Notes under the pieces: generated by a model
The model's input: the letters and a program-made list of their open reading frames with translations, nothing else
Database searches by the model: none
Told to the model about the DNA's origin: nothing
Origin: Taeniopygia guttata
Taxonomy: Eukaryota > Chordata > Aves > Passeriformes > Estrildidae
Assembly: GCF_048771995.1 (NCBI RefSeq)
Contig: NC_133026.1
Location: 60,079,001-60,143,000, forward strand
Length of the DNA: 64,000 nucleotides
Reading direction: 5' to 3'
In this document: positions 13,930 to 26,932 of the stretch, piece by piece
How the letters are laid out: each line of letters opens with the position of its first letter
Position numbering within the stretch: the first letter of the stretch is position 1
Made by a program: the position numbers and the translations under genes

Positions 13930-13968
13930 TGTTGCTACTATTATTATTATTATTATTATAATCTCAGA
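13877..13968. repeat. (ATT)n microsatellite enclosed by an 11-bp inverted repeat
   Basis: Two ATT arrays (13883-13927 and 13940-13959) are separated by a degenerate unit (actgttgctact). The whole is flanked by tctgagattat at 13877-13887 and its exact reverse complement ataatctcaga at 13958-13968. Confidence 0.93.
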
Positions 13969-16900
13969 GTCTTGGGAATCCAATCAAGAAAATATACATA
14001 GTGGTTTTATCTAGCCTAGACTGTCCTATAAGAAGATAGAACTTACTGTCCCCCTCTGCCTGTTTAGTGAAAAAGGAGCGTCCTCTACATGTTCTTTTGG
14101 AAAAAAAGGAAAAGAAAAAAAAAACCACAAAAAATCAAAAAACATGTAAAAATGTGTTCATGATACTGACCCACTCATACATCAGAAAATCAAGGGAGAC
14201 ACCACCAAGGATCAAAAGCTTGCCACATATGCAGCTGTGAACTTACTCGTGGGGTAAACAACTGTGACTGTTTCCTCCTCTCCCAGCCCCACAGTCCCTG
14301 TCTGTCTGGTCCCTGTCTCATGCTGGAAATAAACACATTCCCAAAGGACACCATAAGTTTTATCAGCTGCCCCAAAACTGATGTGATGGTCCTGCTCATG
14401 GCCCTTTTCCATAGAAGCCCCAAAGAATAAAACACACATACAAGCAAAGGCATGGTACATATCATACTAACACATGTCCAGGCTCAGGCATCCATCCCCC
14501 TGAGTCATGTGGATGCACATGACTTTTGGCTTCCATGGACCTGTCCTTTGCGTGTACCTCTGGGCCATGTAACTGCCTTTACACAAGTTATGCAACAGAG
14601 AAGGAGCAAAGCATAAGCAACAGCCAACAACAGTATCATTAGCTTATCACCCTTGATAAATTGGGGTGAACAGCTTTTTATGGCAGGCAAAGTATGTAAT
14701 AGTGGCCATCTCAGGTTTTGTGGTGATAAATGGTATTTTCAATACTAACATTATGGTTGTCCAGGGGTAACTAATACTGAGAATAAACGTGCTTTTCTGC
14801 TTGTATCAGGGAAGGGAGCCGGCAGAGCTGTGCCAGAAGGGCTGCCCACGTGCCCCCATCTCTCCCACCATCCCTTCGCACACTGGTGATCAGGGTAATA
14901 GCAATAATTCACCTCTAGCCTGAGATCCAAAGTCACAAGTAACGTTGTCATCACCTCATGTGCCTCACCAACAGCAGTGGTGCCTCAGAGACGGGAGGAG
15001 AGCAGTGGTGAAGTTGCATGGAGAAGGGCAGGGAGGGATGGCTGCGGAGAGGAGCACGTGCAGGGTGGTACCTACAGCAGTGCCCAGCCATGCTCAGCAC
15101 ACTGAGCTCATGGGCTGCTGGCACCAGCACCACTCCGGGGAGAAACAGCATCCCAGTTGCATTGCTGCCTGTGAGGCCAGGATTTGGGAAAAAATCCCCC
15201 AGGTATGTCAGTGGGACAAGGGTTTTCTTTCTCTGATGATTCTGAGAAACTTCTCCTTCAGGAAGACTGGGGGAAGGTACCATCTGTAGAGACTCTGTGC
15301 TAGCAAAATACTTTGGTGATGCAGGGTTTCCCCACGCTGGCTTTGGTTAAAGACCTTTAAAGCTCTTGCATACTTGTGTTGCCCTAAGGGAGAACTATCA
15401 CCTAAAAGTCTGGTGCTTTATAGATCAAAGGATATCAGGAGTAAAATTATAAGCTAGATGTTTTCATAAAAGAGTATCATTTTAAAATCCACTTTGGTGT
15501 TGTTGAGTGAAGAAGCTAGGATCTGAAGAGAAGCTTAAATAAAAACTCCACTTAAAAAAAATTACAGGATATTTGTACCCTGGGACATTTGTTTTCCCTT
15601 TTGGGACCCCTCATGAGCTATGCTGGTGTTCAGCTTCTGACTCATGCACTTGTTCTCAGGAAATTAAACACCATATCCCTGATTTTTTCTTTACATGAAC
15701 ATAAGATGAGCCTGTAAATGTAAGCTGTCTCTACATTTCTTAGTGAGCATATTGCAGCTCCTACAATTATCTAAATAAAATGCACATAACTGCAAGCTAA
15801 ATTGCCTCTTACACCATTAACTCGGATTTTATCTGCCTGTTGTTAGGGACAACCACATGTCACTTATGGAAAGCCAGGGGTTTTGAGATGTAAGCACAGG
15901 GGATTCATTAGTTCCCCAGCATCTGATCTGACCTATCTTTAAATAACAGGCTGGCTTTTCAGAGGGACAATCCTCATCACTTCCTTAAGTTGCTCAAGCC
16001 TCCTTTAAGTGTCTTAGTCTGAGCCCATTAATGCAGAACTACCCGTGGCTATGTGAAATCATGGTATTTGTGTCCAACTAAGGGACTAATTTTTTTCAAA
16101 TATCAGACCATCCTCACTTGTATAACCACAAGAATAATCCAGAAAAAAAGAAACAGGTTTGACTAAACAGGATGAAAGAGACACCAGAGGGACAAACTTG
16201 GTTCAACATACACATATTATACAAAAAATAAATGCATACGTAAATATACATTAAAGCAAAAATACCACTAATGCTTGTGGTTCTTTCCTCCAACCCAAGA
16301 AACACTATAAAGGAAAATATTTTTAAATTTTCCTTTTTGTCCTAGGTCATGAAAGCAAAAATGGTAGGTAGAAAAGAAAAAGGAAACACAATTTCACTGA
16401 ATAACCCCCAAATTAGTTAGAAGCAACCATGCAAAAAGATTGGCAAATTACAAGTGTGTTGAATTCAACTCATTCACATTTTCTTCATCTGCAGTAAGTT
16501 ATGGCCATACTATAAACACTGGAAAAAGATTTTTTTTTAAAAAAAATCCTTTCAGCCAGTAGTGCCTGCTCAGAGCTAATGTGTATTGTGCTGTTTGCAT
16601 CACGGCTGCACCAGGCTGTTTCCTGAGAGACTGGCTTTGCATTGCCTCCAGTGCCCAGCAGGACAGGATATATCATATTACTGTCAGGATGCACTGGGCT
16701 AAGTACAACCAGTCCAAACAGTTCTCTCAGCCAACTCAGGCAGAAAACAAAAGCTAGTTTAAAGTGGTTTTAATGTAGCTGCTCCCAGGACTCCAGAAAT
16801 CATCAGTTTGTGGGGTCTTCCTCAATCTCATAAACAAGCAGGTCATTCACCTCTGATTGGTAACCAAAAAGGGTTGCCTTGTTCCAATGAGGGAAGGAGG

Positions 16901-19900
16901 AGAGAGAGAGCTGGAGAGCAAAGCTTTGAAAAGTATAAGGGTTTACGTACAGCAAAAGTGCCCTTCAGACTTTATGAAAGGCTGTTACGTACAGGGGTAT
17001 CATACGTGTTATGCCACTGTAGGTCTAAGTCCCAAATTTGTATTTTATGCACAGAAACTAATGTGGACTGAAGATAAGGACTGCAGAGGCATGTAATAAA
17101 ATGCTTCTGCATGGGTACAATTTTCACACTCCTTTCTGTATAGCTTTTACACTCATTTGTCCCCTGAAAAAACCCTCTTTCTAAAACACCCATAACACAT
17201 CAGTTTTGAAGAAGCAGGTTCAGCCGAGCAGAGAAATGCAAGGATGGGAATCAAGATCTAAACCTGAAACTCAATGAGCTCAGGCTATAGCAGGGCTTTG
17301 ATCCAGAAACACCTCTGGTAAATAATTCTTTTGATTCCCATATTGTTTAGGGGGCTAAAAGGGTGTACTCTTTTCTGTCAGGAAACAAAATCCATGGAAC
17401 CCTCTTTTGGGGAAGGATTTTTCCTATGTTGTATAATGATAAATAGCCAGTCCTTCTCTTGTACAGCTGCCAAACCTCTTTCTTTGCCTAGGCTTTCTGA
17501 AATAGAAATCTTAGTTTAAGATGACATTGGGGCTGCTTCTTTAAAAATGGCAAACCAAGGAACTCACTTCTTTCCCATGCAGGTGAGGCAGATTTTCTGA
17601 TACTTAGATGTTATTTCAGCTCACAGTTAACAATGGGCATGTTCTTGAACAAAATTCAATTCTTCAAAGCATGGTTAAATAATGCAGTATGGTTCTTGGA
17701 TACTTCTAGAAGTCCTTCATAGCCTGGAATTGGTCTGGGGGACATTAGACTTCAAGTGGAAAGGCAAATTTAGTTCAGCATCCTAAATACAACTACTTGG
17801 TCCTAAGCTGTGGCTTTAGTTGACATGAAACACATTATTACAGAGGACAGCAATGACAAACTAAACAGCCATTTCCTCCCCCACCCAAGGCAGAATTCAA
17901 ATGTAAGCTGAACCCTGCCAATCACAGCACACTATTAACAGTGGCAATTACAAATTATCACCACAATTACTAATAAAACATTATCAAGGGTAATGGAATG
18001 GTGAATTGCTACCTTTCATTTAAGAAGGTCCAAGACCATGGCAAGACACTCTCAAGAAGGATGTCACTACAATGATTCCCAGCTCCCTTCATATTTGATG
18101 TCACCCCTTAGGAGACCCCACAGCTACAGCTCAGGAAGAGAAAGAGCAAAGGTTTGTCAATCCTCTTCCCTGGAAGCAGCTTCCATGGCAAGACTGGGAG
18201 CATGGCTGCAGTAAAAAGCACCAGCAAAGTAACTACTTCTTAAGCACTGTGATACCTGAGTATGACTGAAATGCCCGTCGACACTCTAAAATATTTCCAG
18301 CTTGATGCTTCCCAGAGCCACAGTTGTGGATTATGCTTGGAGGCTCTAGCTCAGGACAGGCTCATATCAACTCTGTGGCTTGGCTTGACCCTTGGCACTG
18401 ATCTTTGGTCTCCATCAAGCAGCAGACCACACATCCTCCCTTGGTGTCCCAAAATGTCTGGGTGTTGGCTACAGGGACTGAACACAAAGAGCTGTGGGAA
18501 TTGAGCAAATCCTCACTTCCAGCCTAGTGTACATTTGCAAAGGCAAAAATTAGTGCAGTGGAATTGTTAGGCCATCAGCCTTCCAGGCCGAGGGTCATCT
18601 CTTTACATGGCCATTGGGGGACATAGGAGAAAGGTATTTTTCCAGCTGACATGCTGTCTTCAGAAGTTTGCATTTTACCTCACTCTCAGACTGATTTCCC
18701 ACATTGCACATTAAATTATACATGAGCAAGTGGCAACTTGTGTGCAGGGTGACACAGACCCGCAGCAGCAGTTCCCATGCTGAAGAACAGCTGATACACT
18801 TGCTTATTCTGTCAGAGGAGCTATGCTGAGATGGATGTTTGTGTCCTCTGCAAAGGAAAAAAAAGTGGTTGTAAACTGGTGCACAGGCACTTATTTGACT
18901 GGCATACATCTAAAGCAAAGGAACCCAGCTCCTTGGGGATTATTCCATGAGTAGCCCCTCTGAAACCATTTGGGTAGGCACGGAGTGTGCAGCACGGTCC
19001 CATTTTGTGGGGACACTACTGTTTGCACAGGGTGCAGCAGCGGGAGGCTCATCTGGACAACAGAGAAACTCAGCTTGCTTGGCTCATTTTAATATATCCA
19101 AGTAAAGGAAAGGAGTCTCAGCAATGCACAGGATAAGAATAAGCTCAGTCTTGGTCCAAAAGTGAAGTAGAGAGTAAAATTATTGCTCTTCTACATGTCT
19201 TCTAACAGTTCACACTGAGCATCAAATCTGGACCTTATCTCAATTCCCAGCACGTGCAGCTTTTTTTCCCATTCACCAAAATATTTGCAGTCACAGGTAA
19301 AAGTACCTTTTTTTGGTTTTACAGTCTCCTTATATTGCTGTAAAAGAAACAGGATTTGAGTCAGTAGGAACTATGTGTTGCTGAGCACAGAGCAAATTCG
19401 CAGGGCTTTTTATTGGATTTCTCTATCTGGTACTAGGCAAATCCTCCAGGGGGATCAAAATTACTGCAAAGTCCAAGAGGAGCAAAAGTTTCACAATAAA
19501 TAGCTGGCCCAGATCCAGCAGGCAGCATGGAAGGTTGCCAGGCTGCTATGCCTGAAGTAAAGATGGCTGGAATCTGCAAGTCAGGTCCCAGCAGTGTGAG
19601 CAAATTCAGGGTGATTAGCTGGCAGGTCATTGCAGCATGCACTGGAGTCGGAGGGAAGTCACAGAGGTCTGCTGAGAAGGTGGCAGAAGGTCAGGGAGGA
19701 AGAGGACACCAAAAAGGGGTGAAGAGAAAGTCTATCTGATCAATGCAGAGAAAAAAAGCCCCTTGATGTCAGAGAAAATAGCATAAAGGCATGTGCAAGT
19801 ACTTCATTAAACATCTGCCACGTGCATAAATGGTGTCAACAGTATCTGGCTTTTAAAAAGGGCTGGAAAACCATTAAAAAAAAATCCACACACTTTAAAG

Positions 19901-19919
19901 TGTATCCTGTGTTGACAAT
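13969..19919. other. Non-coding, nothing recognised
   Basis: About 6 kb without an identifiable exon, RNA gene or repeat. A purine-rich A tract lies at 14100-14150. The GC-richer 14950-15290 block is open on both strands, which I take as compositional. Confidence 0.6.
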
Positions 19920-20310
19920 AGCATGACTAGCAGGTCAAGGGAGGTGATTCTTCCCCTCTACTCTGCTCTTATGAGAACTTGCCTGGAGCGCTGAGTCCAG
20001 CTCTGGGGCCTGCAATATAAGAAGGACAAGACCAAGTCAGGAGGAGGAACACGAAGATGACCAGAGGGATGAAGGATTTCTTCCTCTGTGGAAAAGGCTG
20101 AGAGAGTGGGGGTTGTTCAACCAGGAGAAGAAAAGTCTCCAGGGAGACCTTATAGCACCTTCCAGTACCTAAAGGAGACCTGCAAGAAAGCGAGAGAAGG
20201 ACTTTTGACAAGAGCATGTAGGGAAAGATGACCCTGCTCATGGCAGGGGGATTGGAATTTGGCAATCGTTAAGGTCCCTTCGAACCTAAACTATTCTTTG
20301 AAGATGCTAT
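19920..20310 (+). mobile_element. CR1 LINE, 3' fragment, plus orientation
   Basis: Sequence from gcatgactagcaggtcaagg through the conserved CR1 blocks 'ggtgattct...ctctactctgctct', 'ccagctctgggg' and 'aggctgagagag' to the 3' UTR words 'ctgctcatggcaggggg' and 'aaggtcccttcgaacct'. The terminal ATTCTATGA units have decayed. It is 5'-truncated in the last part of the reverse-transcriptase ORF, which has several stops. Its first bases correspond to the internal junction of the copy at 24100-24775. Confidence 0.9.
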
Positions 20311-23300
20311 AAATTTGCTCTATAGTTAGAGAGGAAGCACAGAAAAGTAATTTTGCTGGAAATTCTTGGTGGAAAATTTCTGCAATATTTTCTGTGACTT
20401 ATACCCAGTCCAGTTGCCTTTCCAAAGATGCTTTATGGAGAAAGTGGGGGCAACCATTCTGTAATGCCTCAGCAATGAATGAGCGAGGCTCTGAAACCTG
20501 AGCAGCATGAATACTCTGAGAGACACAATCATGCAGAGGTTTGAGAGCAGCCGTAAATTCTGTACCCTGAACAACTGAGGCATTCTGCCCACGCTGCAAA
20601 ACATCGCTGTTAAGAACTTCCCCACTCTGAAGGCAAGCCCCTGCTGCCAGCAAGGACAGCCTAAAAGGGCTATGGTGGAAGCTGCTTCTCCAATATGCTC
20701 CCTTTTCATAACGCTGCTTTGGGGCCAACCCAGAAATCCTCACCCTCACCTGCAGGGCACACTAAGAACTACTATGAAATACAAGTTTATCAGTTCTAGA
20801 AATATGGCTGTCAAGTATGAGCACCTGGATCAAAGCAATTTCAGAGTGGATTCCTATGAACTGTACTGAGATATAAATCTTTTGATGGACAACCATTTCT
20901 GATAAGGCATTTCCTGAACAGGATGAGGAATCATGGTTAAATTCCTAGGAACTGATGAGCAGTTCTGGGGAATGGGAAAGAAGCATGGCAGGCCTGGGCA
21001 AGGAGGGCAGCACTGTTTTTTTCTCAACATTTCTACAAACATTTCTGGGGATGAACAACATGACAGATATAACTGAAAACACTGGATGAGTAGATCAAAC
21101 ATATGGAAGAGCTATTTACATTAGGCTAATGCAAGTTTATGTTTTCAATCTGTATAACTTTGCTGTGGTTTTAAATCTCAGGAAATGGGCCTCTTCTCCT
21201 CCTAGACAGCTTCACAAAATCATCTTATCCACCCTTCACTGCTGCATCTCTGTCTGTGATAATGAGATTAATAAGACTTGTAAAATATCCTGTGATCTCT
21301 AGGTACAGGGTATCTCCACACCATAGAATGGCTGGCAAATAAACATGGCTTTTCTATCCCACTCACTCAAAGCTTCAGGTATGGATATCAAGTTTGCATG
21401 TGCAATACAAAGGGTAGAAAAATCAGGCACACCAAGCTCAGTTGCTTTTTTATCCTTCAGCCCAAGGAGCCACAGGGTGTGAATTACCTGGGTTTTACAG
21501 CTCAGGAGGTCATGACTGGAAAGAAGAGTAGAGAGCCTGTTCTCAGGCTCAACTTAGATCTGCTGGAAATCACCCCTGCCTAAATGAGGCAGAGCTTTAG
21601 CCTCATCTGTGGCTCACATTGCCCTCACCAGGAGCCACACGCTGAGATGTCCAGACAAGTGCCAGGAGGAGCATCCAGGGCTACAGTGCAGCAGCCTCTT
21701 CCGGGGCTCCTGCCATCCATCCTCAGCCAGGAAAACATGCAGGAGGAGCAAAGGAGAGGAGGCATGACCTTCCAAAACACCCTGCAGAGGCAACTCCACA
21801 CCAGCTCTTTGGAGAGGAATAGTTTTAGTCACCACATGTAGATGATGTGAGACAGGACTTCTACCTACTGCCACCACAGTGTAACTTGCAATAATGAGCA
21901 CTAAATGTAAACTGTGGAGTTTCCTACCACCTACAGGAAATTTCTAGTATTAGGGAAGTGTGTGTTTGTGTTTCTGTGTGAGTTTGCACATATATACAAG
22001 CTTATGTACTTTAATGATGTTGGTTATTCCTAGGAACATGGATGATGACAAGCTCCATTTATCCTGCAAGATTTGTAACAAAGCAACAAATTAATCCCTA
22101 CTTAGGCATCATGCAAGAGAATGGGACTGAGCAAAAAGGCAGCTCTGCCTAGGCTAGCTTGTGAAGACAGTTCAGGAAACCCCAGCAAATCCAATCAGAA
22201 TGTGGGGATTCCTTTGAAAAGTCTGAGCTCAGTGCCTGCAGTGCCAAGCTACTTGTAGAGATAAGATATTGCTTTCAACAGATGAGTTTTGCAGAATCTA
22301 TTTCTTAATAACAAGTGACACCAGCAAAGCACAAAAGGAGCAACCCTTTTGCTAATTTGTTAGCATCTTCGGAAAGTGCAAGGGCATGTGAATTGTCTCA
22401 TATGAGAATGGTTCCATCCAAGGAGACCATGAGATTTACAGTCTGCTGGCATGAGGATAACTAGGTCTAAATCTGATCTTGATGTTCATTAATTCAGGTC
22501 ACATTCTCACCAGTGGTGCTCAAGTTCAAGTCTACCTCTTCCAAGTTAGTAGAACACTATTATACTGCCGTGTTTCTACAATATCTGCTAAGAAACAGAT
22601 GCAGTGAGGTCATGGTAAGCTTTGGTCATGTGGGAGCAAAGTAAATTCTCAGAGCCTTTAAAAGGCAAGAAGAGATAAAAGAGAAACAAGATTTCCTTGA
22701 GGAAGGGATGATGCATGGATATTGCAGTGTCAGGCTTCATAAACACAGCTGCAAATCTCCACGTAGAGTCAAGCTGCTTTATGGGGTGTTTATTACATAT
22801 CTAGATGGATATCTCTTTATATACTTATAGAAAACAAATATCCACATAAAACACCCTTCTGCAAGCGCTACTCAGGCCTCTTGATTGCAAAGAAATTGTT
22901 ACAAGTGGGATAAGGGAATACTGTGAAGCATTCAGATCAGAGCGGTGACTACAGGTGAGCCATCCCAATGAGCTCAATGGCATTACAGTCCAGCACTCTG
23001 CAGTAACAACATCAAAGCATCTTCTATGGTCCTGCAAGCACTGCCACCACTGAGTCTTTTAAAGCAGTTTAAGGCCATCAATCAGCTGCCAACATAGCAT
23101 CAGTGCAAGGAAGAGTCACCAAAATAGGCTGTAGCACTGTGGTATCATTGGACATACAATTGAAATTTGCTCTAAAAGAAACGCGGACATAAAACCGAAT
23201 AAAATCAGTTGGCTTGGCAAGGGATCAGTCTGATTTATCAAAACATTTATGGACACAATACCTTAGCTTGCTTTCCTGCAGGCAGTCACCAGGAAAAGAA

Positions 23301-24099
23301 ATATGGCTGGAGGGCTACCTGACACTAGATTTGCACATTTATAGTAAGCTGTGCACAGATTGTTCTCAACTTACAACCAGCAGTGTAGCAGTTTGCTGGT
23401 TCTCATATCTATTTTCAACTAGATCAGCACCCTAATCTCCAGCTACATCATCTTTTGTGTCAAAACAAAGAAGAGGGAAGGAACAAATAGCCAGTTAGAA
23501 AGGCATATCTCCTTTACAGTGTCTCTTCACTGGCACAAGTTTTACAACCAAACTTCCTGTTAAATTTCCTCCATACCTTGCATCACACCTATGAATTCCA
23601 ATATCACCCGTATGTACCTTATTTTCTCTCCAAATTCTTCCAGATTTCTTTCAGAGGGGCTATATACCAGTCAGCAGAGACTAAGAACTAGAAAAAAGAG
23701 CAGCGTATGGGGACTAGTTCCAACTGAGAGAATGATGACAACTTCCAAAAGAGCCATCAAGGATTTCTCTACTCTAGGACTGACAGGTGCTGAGAAAAAG
23801 ATCTCTTTCTACCCCTTGGCCCCCTGGCACTGGAACAGTAGGACATGGAGGACTGAAGATACAGTGGTGTCTCTCTTGCTGGTGGAAACCCTTGATGTGG
23901 CTGGGCAAGTATTGGTGCTAACCCAGAAAAACACAGATGCCATGCTCCTGATCACCTTTTAACTGCATTACACACCAATACATCAGAGCATGTTTCTTCA
24001 GTACAGGCACAACTGAAAAATTTGGAAAATAAAATACCAAAATATCTGGGAAGAATATCTGTAACCATCTATTGGAGGTAACCTGAACATGAGTGTGTT
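20311..24099. other. Non-coding, nothing recognised
   Basis: Unique-looking DNA between two CR1 copies. A mild GT-rich patch occurs at 21957-21990. No splice-flanked coding segment is recognised. Confidence 0.6.
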
Positions 24100-24775
24100 T
24101 AAATCCGTGGGACCTGAGAGATGAAGTCACGAAGTCTGACCATCTGTCATTTTTGAAAAATTGTGGCAGTCAGGTGAATTCCCTGATAACTGGAGAAAGG
24201 GAAATATAACCTCCATTCTTAAATATGGGCATGGCCAGCAGGTCAAAGGAGGTGATTCTCCACCTCTACTCTGCTCAGACTCCACCTGTGTGCATCCAGC
24301 TCTGGGGTTCCCAGCATAAAATGGACGCATAACTGTTGGAGCAAGTCCAGAGGAGCAACACAAAGCTAATGAGAGGACTGGAGCACCTTCCCTGTAAAGA
24401 CAGGCTGAGAAAGCTGGGGCTGTTCAGCCTAGAGAAGAGAAATTGCATGGAGACCTCAAGTAACTGAAGGGAGCCTACAGGGAAGCTGCAGAGGAACCCT
24501 TCATCAGGAACTGTAGTGATAGGACAAGGAGAAATGGACACAAATTGAAGAAGGGGAAATTTAGGTTAAATATTAGGAAGAAATTCTTGACTGTGAGGGT
24601 GGTGAGACACTGGATCAGGTTACCCAGAGAGGCTGTGGACACTTCAGTGTTCAAAGCCAGCCCGGATAAGACCTTGAGAAACCTAGTTTAGTGGGAGGCA
24701 TCCCTGCCTATGTCAGGGGGATTGGGAATAGATGATCTCTAAGGTCCATTCCAACCTCTTAACATTCTATGATTG
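24100..24775 (+). mobile_element. CR1 LINE, internally deleted, plus orientation
   Basis: There are two CR1 segments in one orientation. From 24100 to about 24228 it resembles the ORF2 block just before the reverse-transcriptase core (ggcagtcaggtgaattccctg, actggagaaagggaaatata). At about 24228-24230 it jumps to the late ORF2 block beginning gcatggccagcagg and runs on through the 3' UTR (atcaggttacccagagagg; ctaaggtccattccaacct) to the terminal attctatgatt at 24765-24775. The reverse-transcriptase core between the two segments is absent. The coding frame is dead. Confidence 0.92.
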
Positions 24776-24864
24776 AAGTAGTTATATAACATCTATTGCA
24801 TAATTCTCAGATATTATGGCATCTGTGGGTAGCCTTTATTACTTCCAAATTTTCTTTCTGTATT

Positions 24865-24903
24865 AAAAAAACAAACAAACAAAAAAAACCAACCAAAAAT
24901 AAA
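24865..24903 (+). repeat. A-rich (CAAA/CCAA) low complexity
   Basis: A-rich tract with CAAA and CCAA units (aaacaaacaaac, then aaaaccaaccaaaaa). It is similar in style to the tracts at 29380, 36660 and 41920 and to the complementary tracts at 4467 and 56918. Confidence 0.85.
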
Positions 24904-26226
24904 ATCCACAAACTTCCCAATCACACATCTTTTCCTCACAGTTGGCTTCTCACTGTAGTGACTAACCAGACATACCAACCACCTCAACAGAGATTCTCTT
25001 AAACTGTGGCCCACGCTTAACATTTTCAGCATAGCTGCAGCAAGAAGCTCCATTTTATGATTTAGAAACTGAAGTTTTCAGTTGCAATAACAATTTTGCA
25101 GTCATTATGTATTTTGTTAAGGAGATTCTTATAAACTTTTCCTGCATCAGGAACACTTTACCAGCAAAGAGCTTCTGGTGGAGATGCCTGCCTCTAATAA
25201 AAATATTCCACTCCTCCAAAGATTATCAGATTAGATGGGAGGCTTTTTCCTTATTTATTTTTCTTCTGGGCAGGCTTAGTACCCAACAACCCAGAAACTC
25301 CTTCAAGGACAATACAAGGCACTCTGAATCATGGACGTCTCAGATTATTTCATGCCTGCATCTCCTCCCACTGAGGGAAAAGTAGAGAAGGGCAACGAAA
25401 TCCTCCCCCAGCAAAAATGAGGGGTGACAGGAAACGTAAGCTGCTTCCCCCTGCTTTTCTCTCCCTCCATGTCCTCCCTCTGTGTGTGGCTCTGAGGAGG
25501 GTGGTAAAAGGTGCAAGTTGTCATGGGAGAAGGAGAAGCAGCATTTCTCACAGCTGAATTTTTGCCAGCATGAGCTGTGGTTCATGAACTCAGCCTCAGG
25601 CCCAAGGCTAAGTTCAATTGTGTCTGAAGTCTGATGAAATGCTTTGCATTGCTCTAATATAATTTTTTATTTCAGCTGAGGTTTTTTCTAAGGCAGGAGA
25701 CTATTCCTCTGCCTGACTAAAATAAACAGGCTTTGAGCGCTGCTTATAATGTATTAAAAGGGATTTGCTTTGTTAATTTTCACAAATACCAAATCCATTC
25801 TGCAGGAATATAAAATGTACAGTAAAAAAATATGTGATCCATCTAAGGATCACAGAGGTTCTCTTCTTCACATTATGTCTAGTGGAGATGATCAAGATCC
25901 TGAACTTAAGGATTTTGTATTCATAGTGAAAACCTTGACTGTGAAAAGATATTTCTAATACTAAATGGCTCTTTATGAGACAAAAATGTAATAAGATCTA
26001 ATAGCTGGAAACTTGGCTAAGAAGATATAATTAATTTTAATAATCACTACCCATTGAAAGTAATTAGCTGCTAGATCAAACTACTGAATAATGATAATTT
26101 TTAAAAATCTTAATTTCTGGCTTCATTTAATTGAAAGTACATGTTCCCTTATAAGGTACACAGTAGCTCAAACAGAAGTTCCAGGGCTGAAGCAAAAATT
26201 ACTCAGAAAAATGCTATGATCTGCAT
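24904..26226. other. Non-coding, nothing recognised
   Basis: Mostly AT-rich sequence; I found no coding or repeat signature apart from the flanking CR1 and A-rich tracts. Confidence 0.6.
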
Positions 26227-26292
26227 TAAACAGGTCAGGCTGGATGATCTAATAGTCCCTTCTGGCCCTAAATCCTATGAATTATGAATCTA
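26227..26292 (+). mobile_element. Old CR1 3'-end fragment
   Basis: A 65-base remnant, 'caggtcaggctggatgatct' followed by 'cttctggcccta' and 'ctatgaattatgaa', matches the 3' end of an older CR1 subfamily shared widely among sauropsids. No coding part remains. Confidence 0.75.
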
Positions 26293-26785
26293 GGGTGTTC
26301 TCCTTGGAGAGTTTGAAAATGTGAGGTTATAATCCACTGTCATACTGCAAGCAACCATGGCATCACCTCAACGTCCAAAATCTGTTTTATGGCCATCTCT
26401 AACGGGATAAACTTTACTATTAGGGTATTAAATATTTCAGAGGAATAGCTAGCAGATCTGATATGTGGAAAAATTCCCTTAAACAAAGGGAGAGCAGGAC
26501 AGACGTGCACTATGAAAGTCCCAGGGCCAAGGACCTCTGTCTGCCGAGCAGAAGCCCCATCTACTTCTAGGCTGGCGTCTTGATGTCACGTTAGCAGAGC
26601 CACAGAGATCTCAGCTAAGGATATGGGTTTTTCCTCACTGAAAGGGCAAATAACCTGACCACCCATCTACCCCATCTCTCTGTATTATAGGCAAAATACA
26701 GGCATGAAGACTCTCCTACTCTAGGTACTGCTAAACAAGCAGTACAGCAAGGCAGTGCATGCTTATGTGGACACCCTGACACCAA

Positions 26786-26932
26786 TATTAAAACACAGGT
26801 ATGTGGATGTCCCATCCCTGGAGATGGTCAAGGTGAGGTTAGACAGGGGTTTGTCCCTGCCCATGGCAGGGGGTTGGAAGGACATTATATTTAAGGTCCC
26901 CTCCAACCCAAACTGTTCTATCATTCTATGAT
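26786..26932 (+). mobile_element. CR1 LINE 3' UTR fragment
   Basis: A 3' UTR-only CR1 copy: 'gatgtcccatccctggagat', 'ggtcaaggtgaggttagaca', 'cccatggcaggggg', 'aaggtcccctccaaccca' and the terminal attctatgat. It carries no ORF2 sequence and its 3' end is well preserved, so it is probably younger than the neighbouring copy at 26227. Confidence 0.9.
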
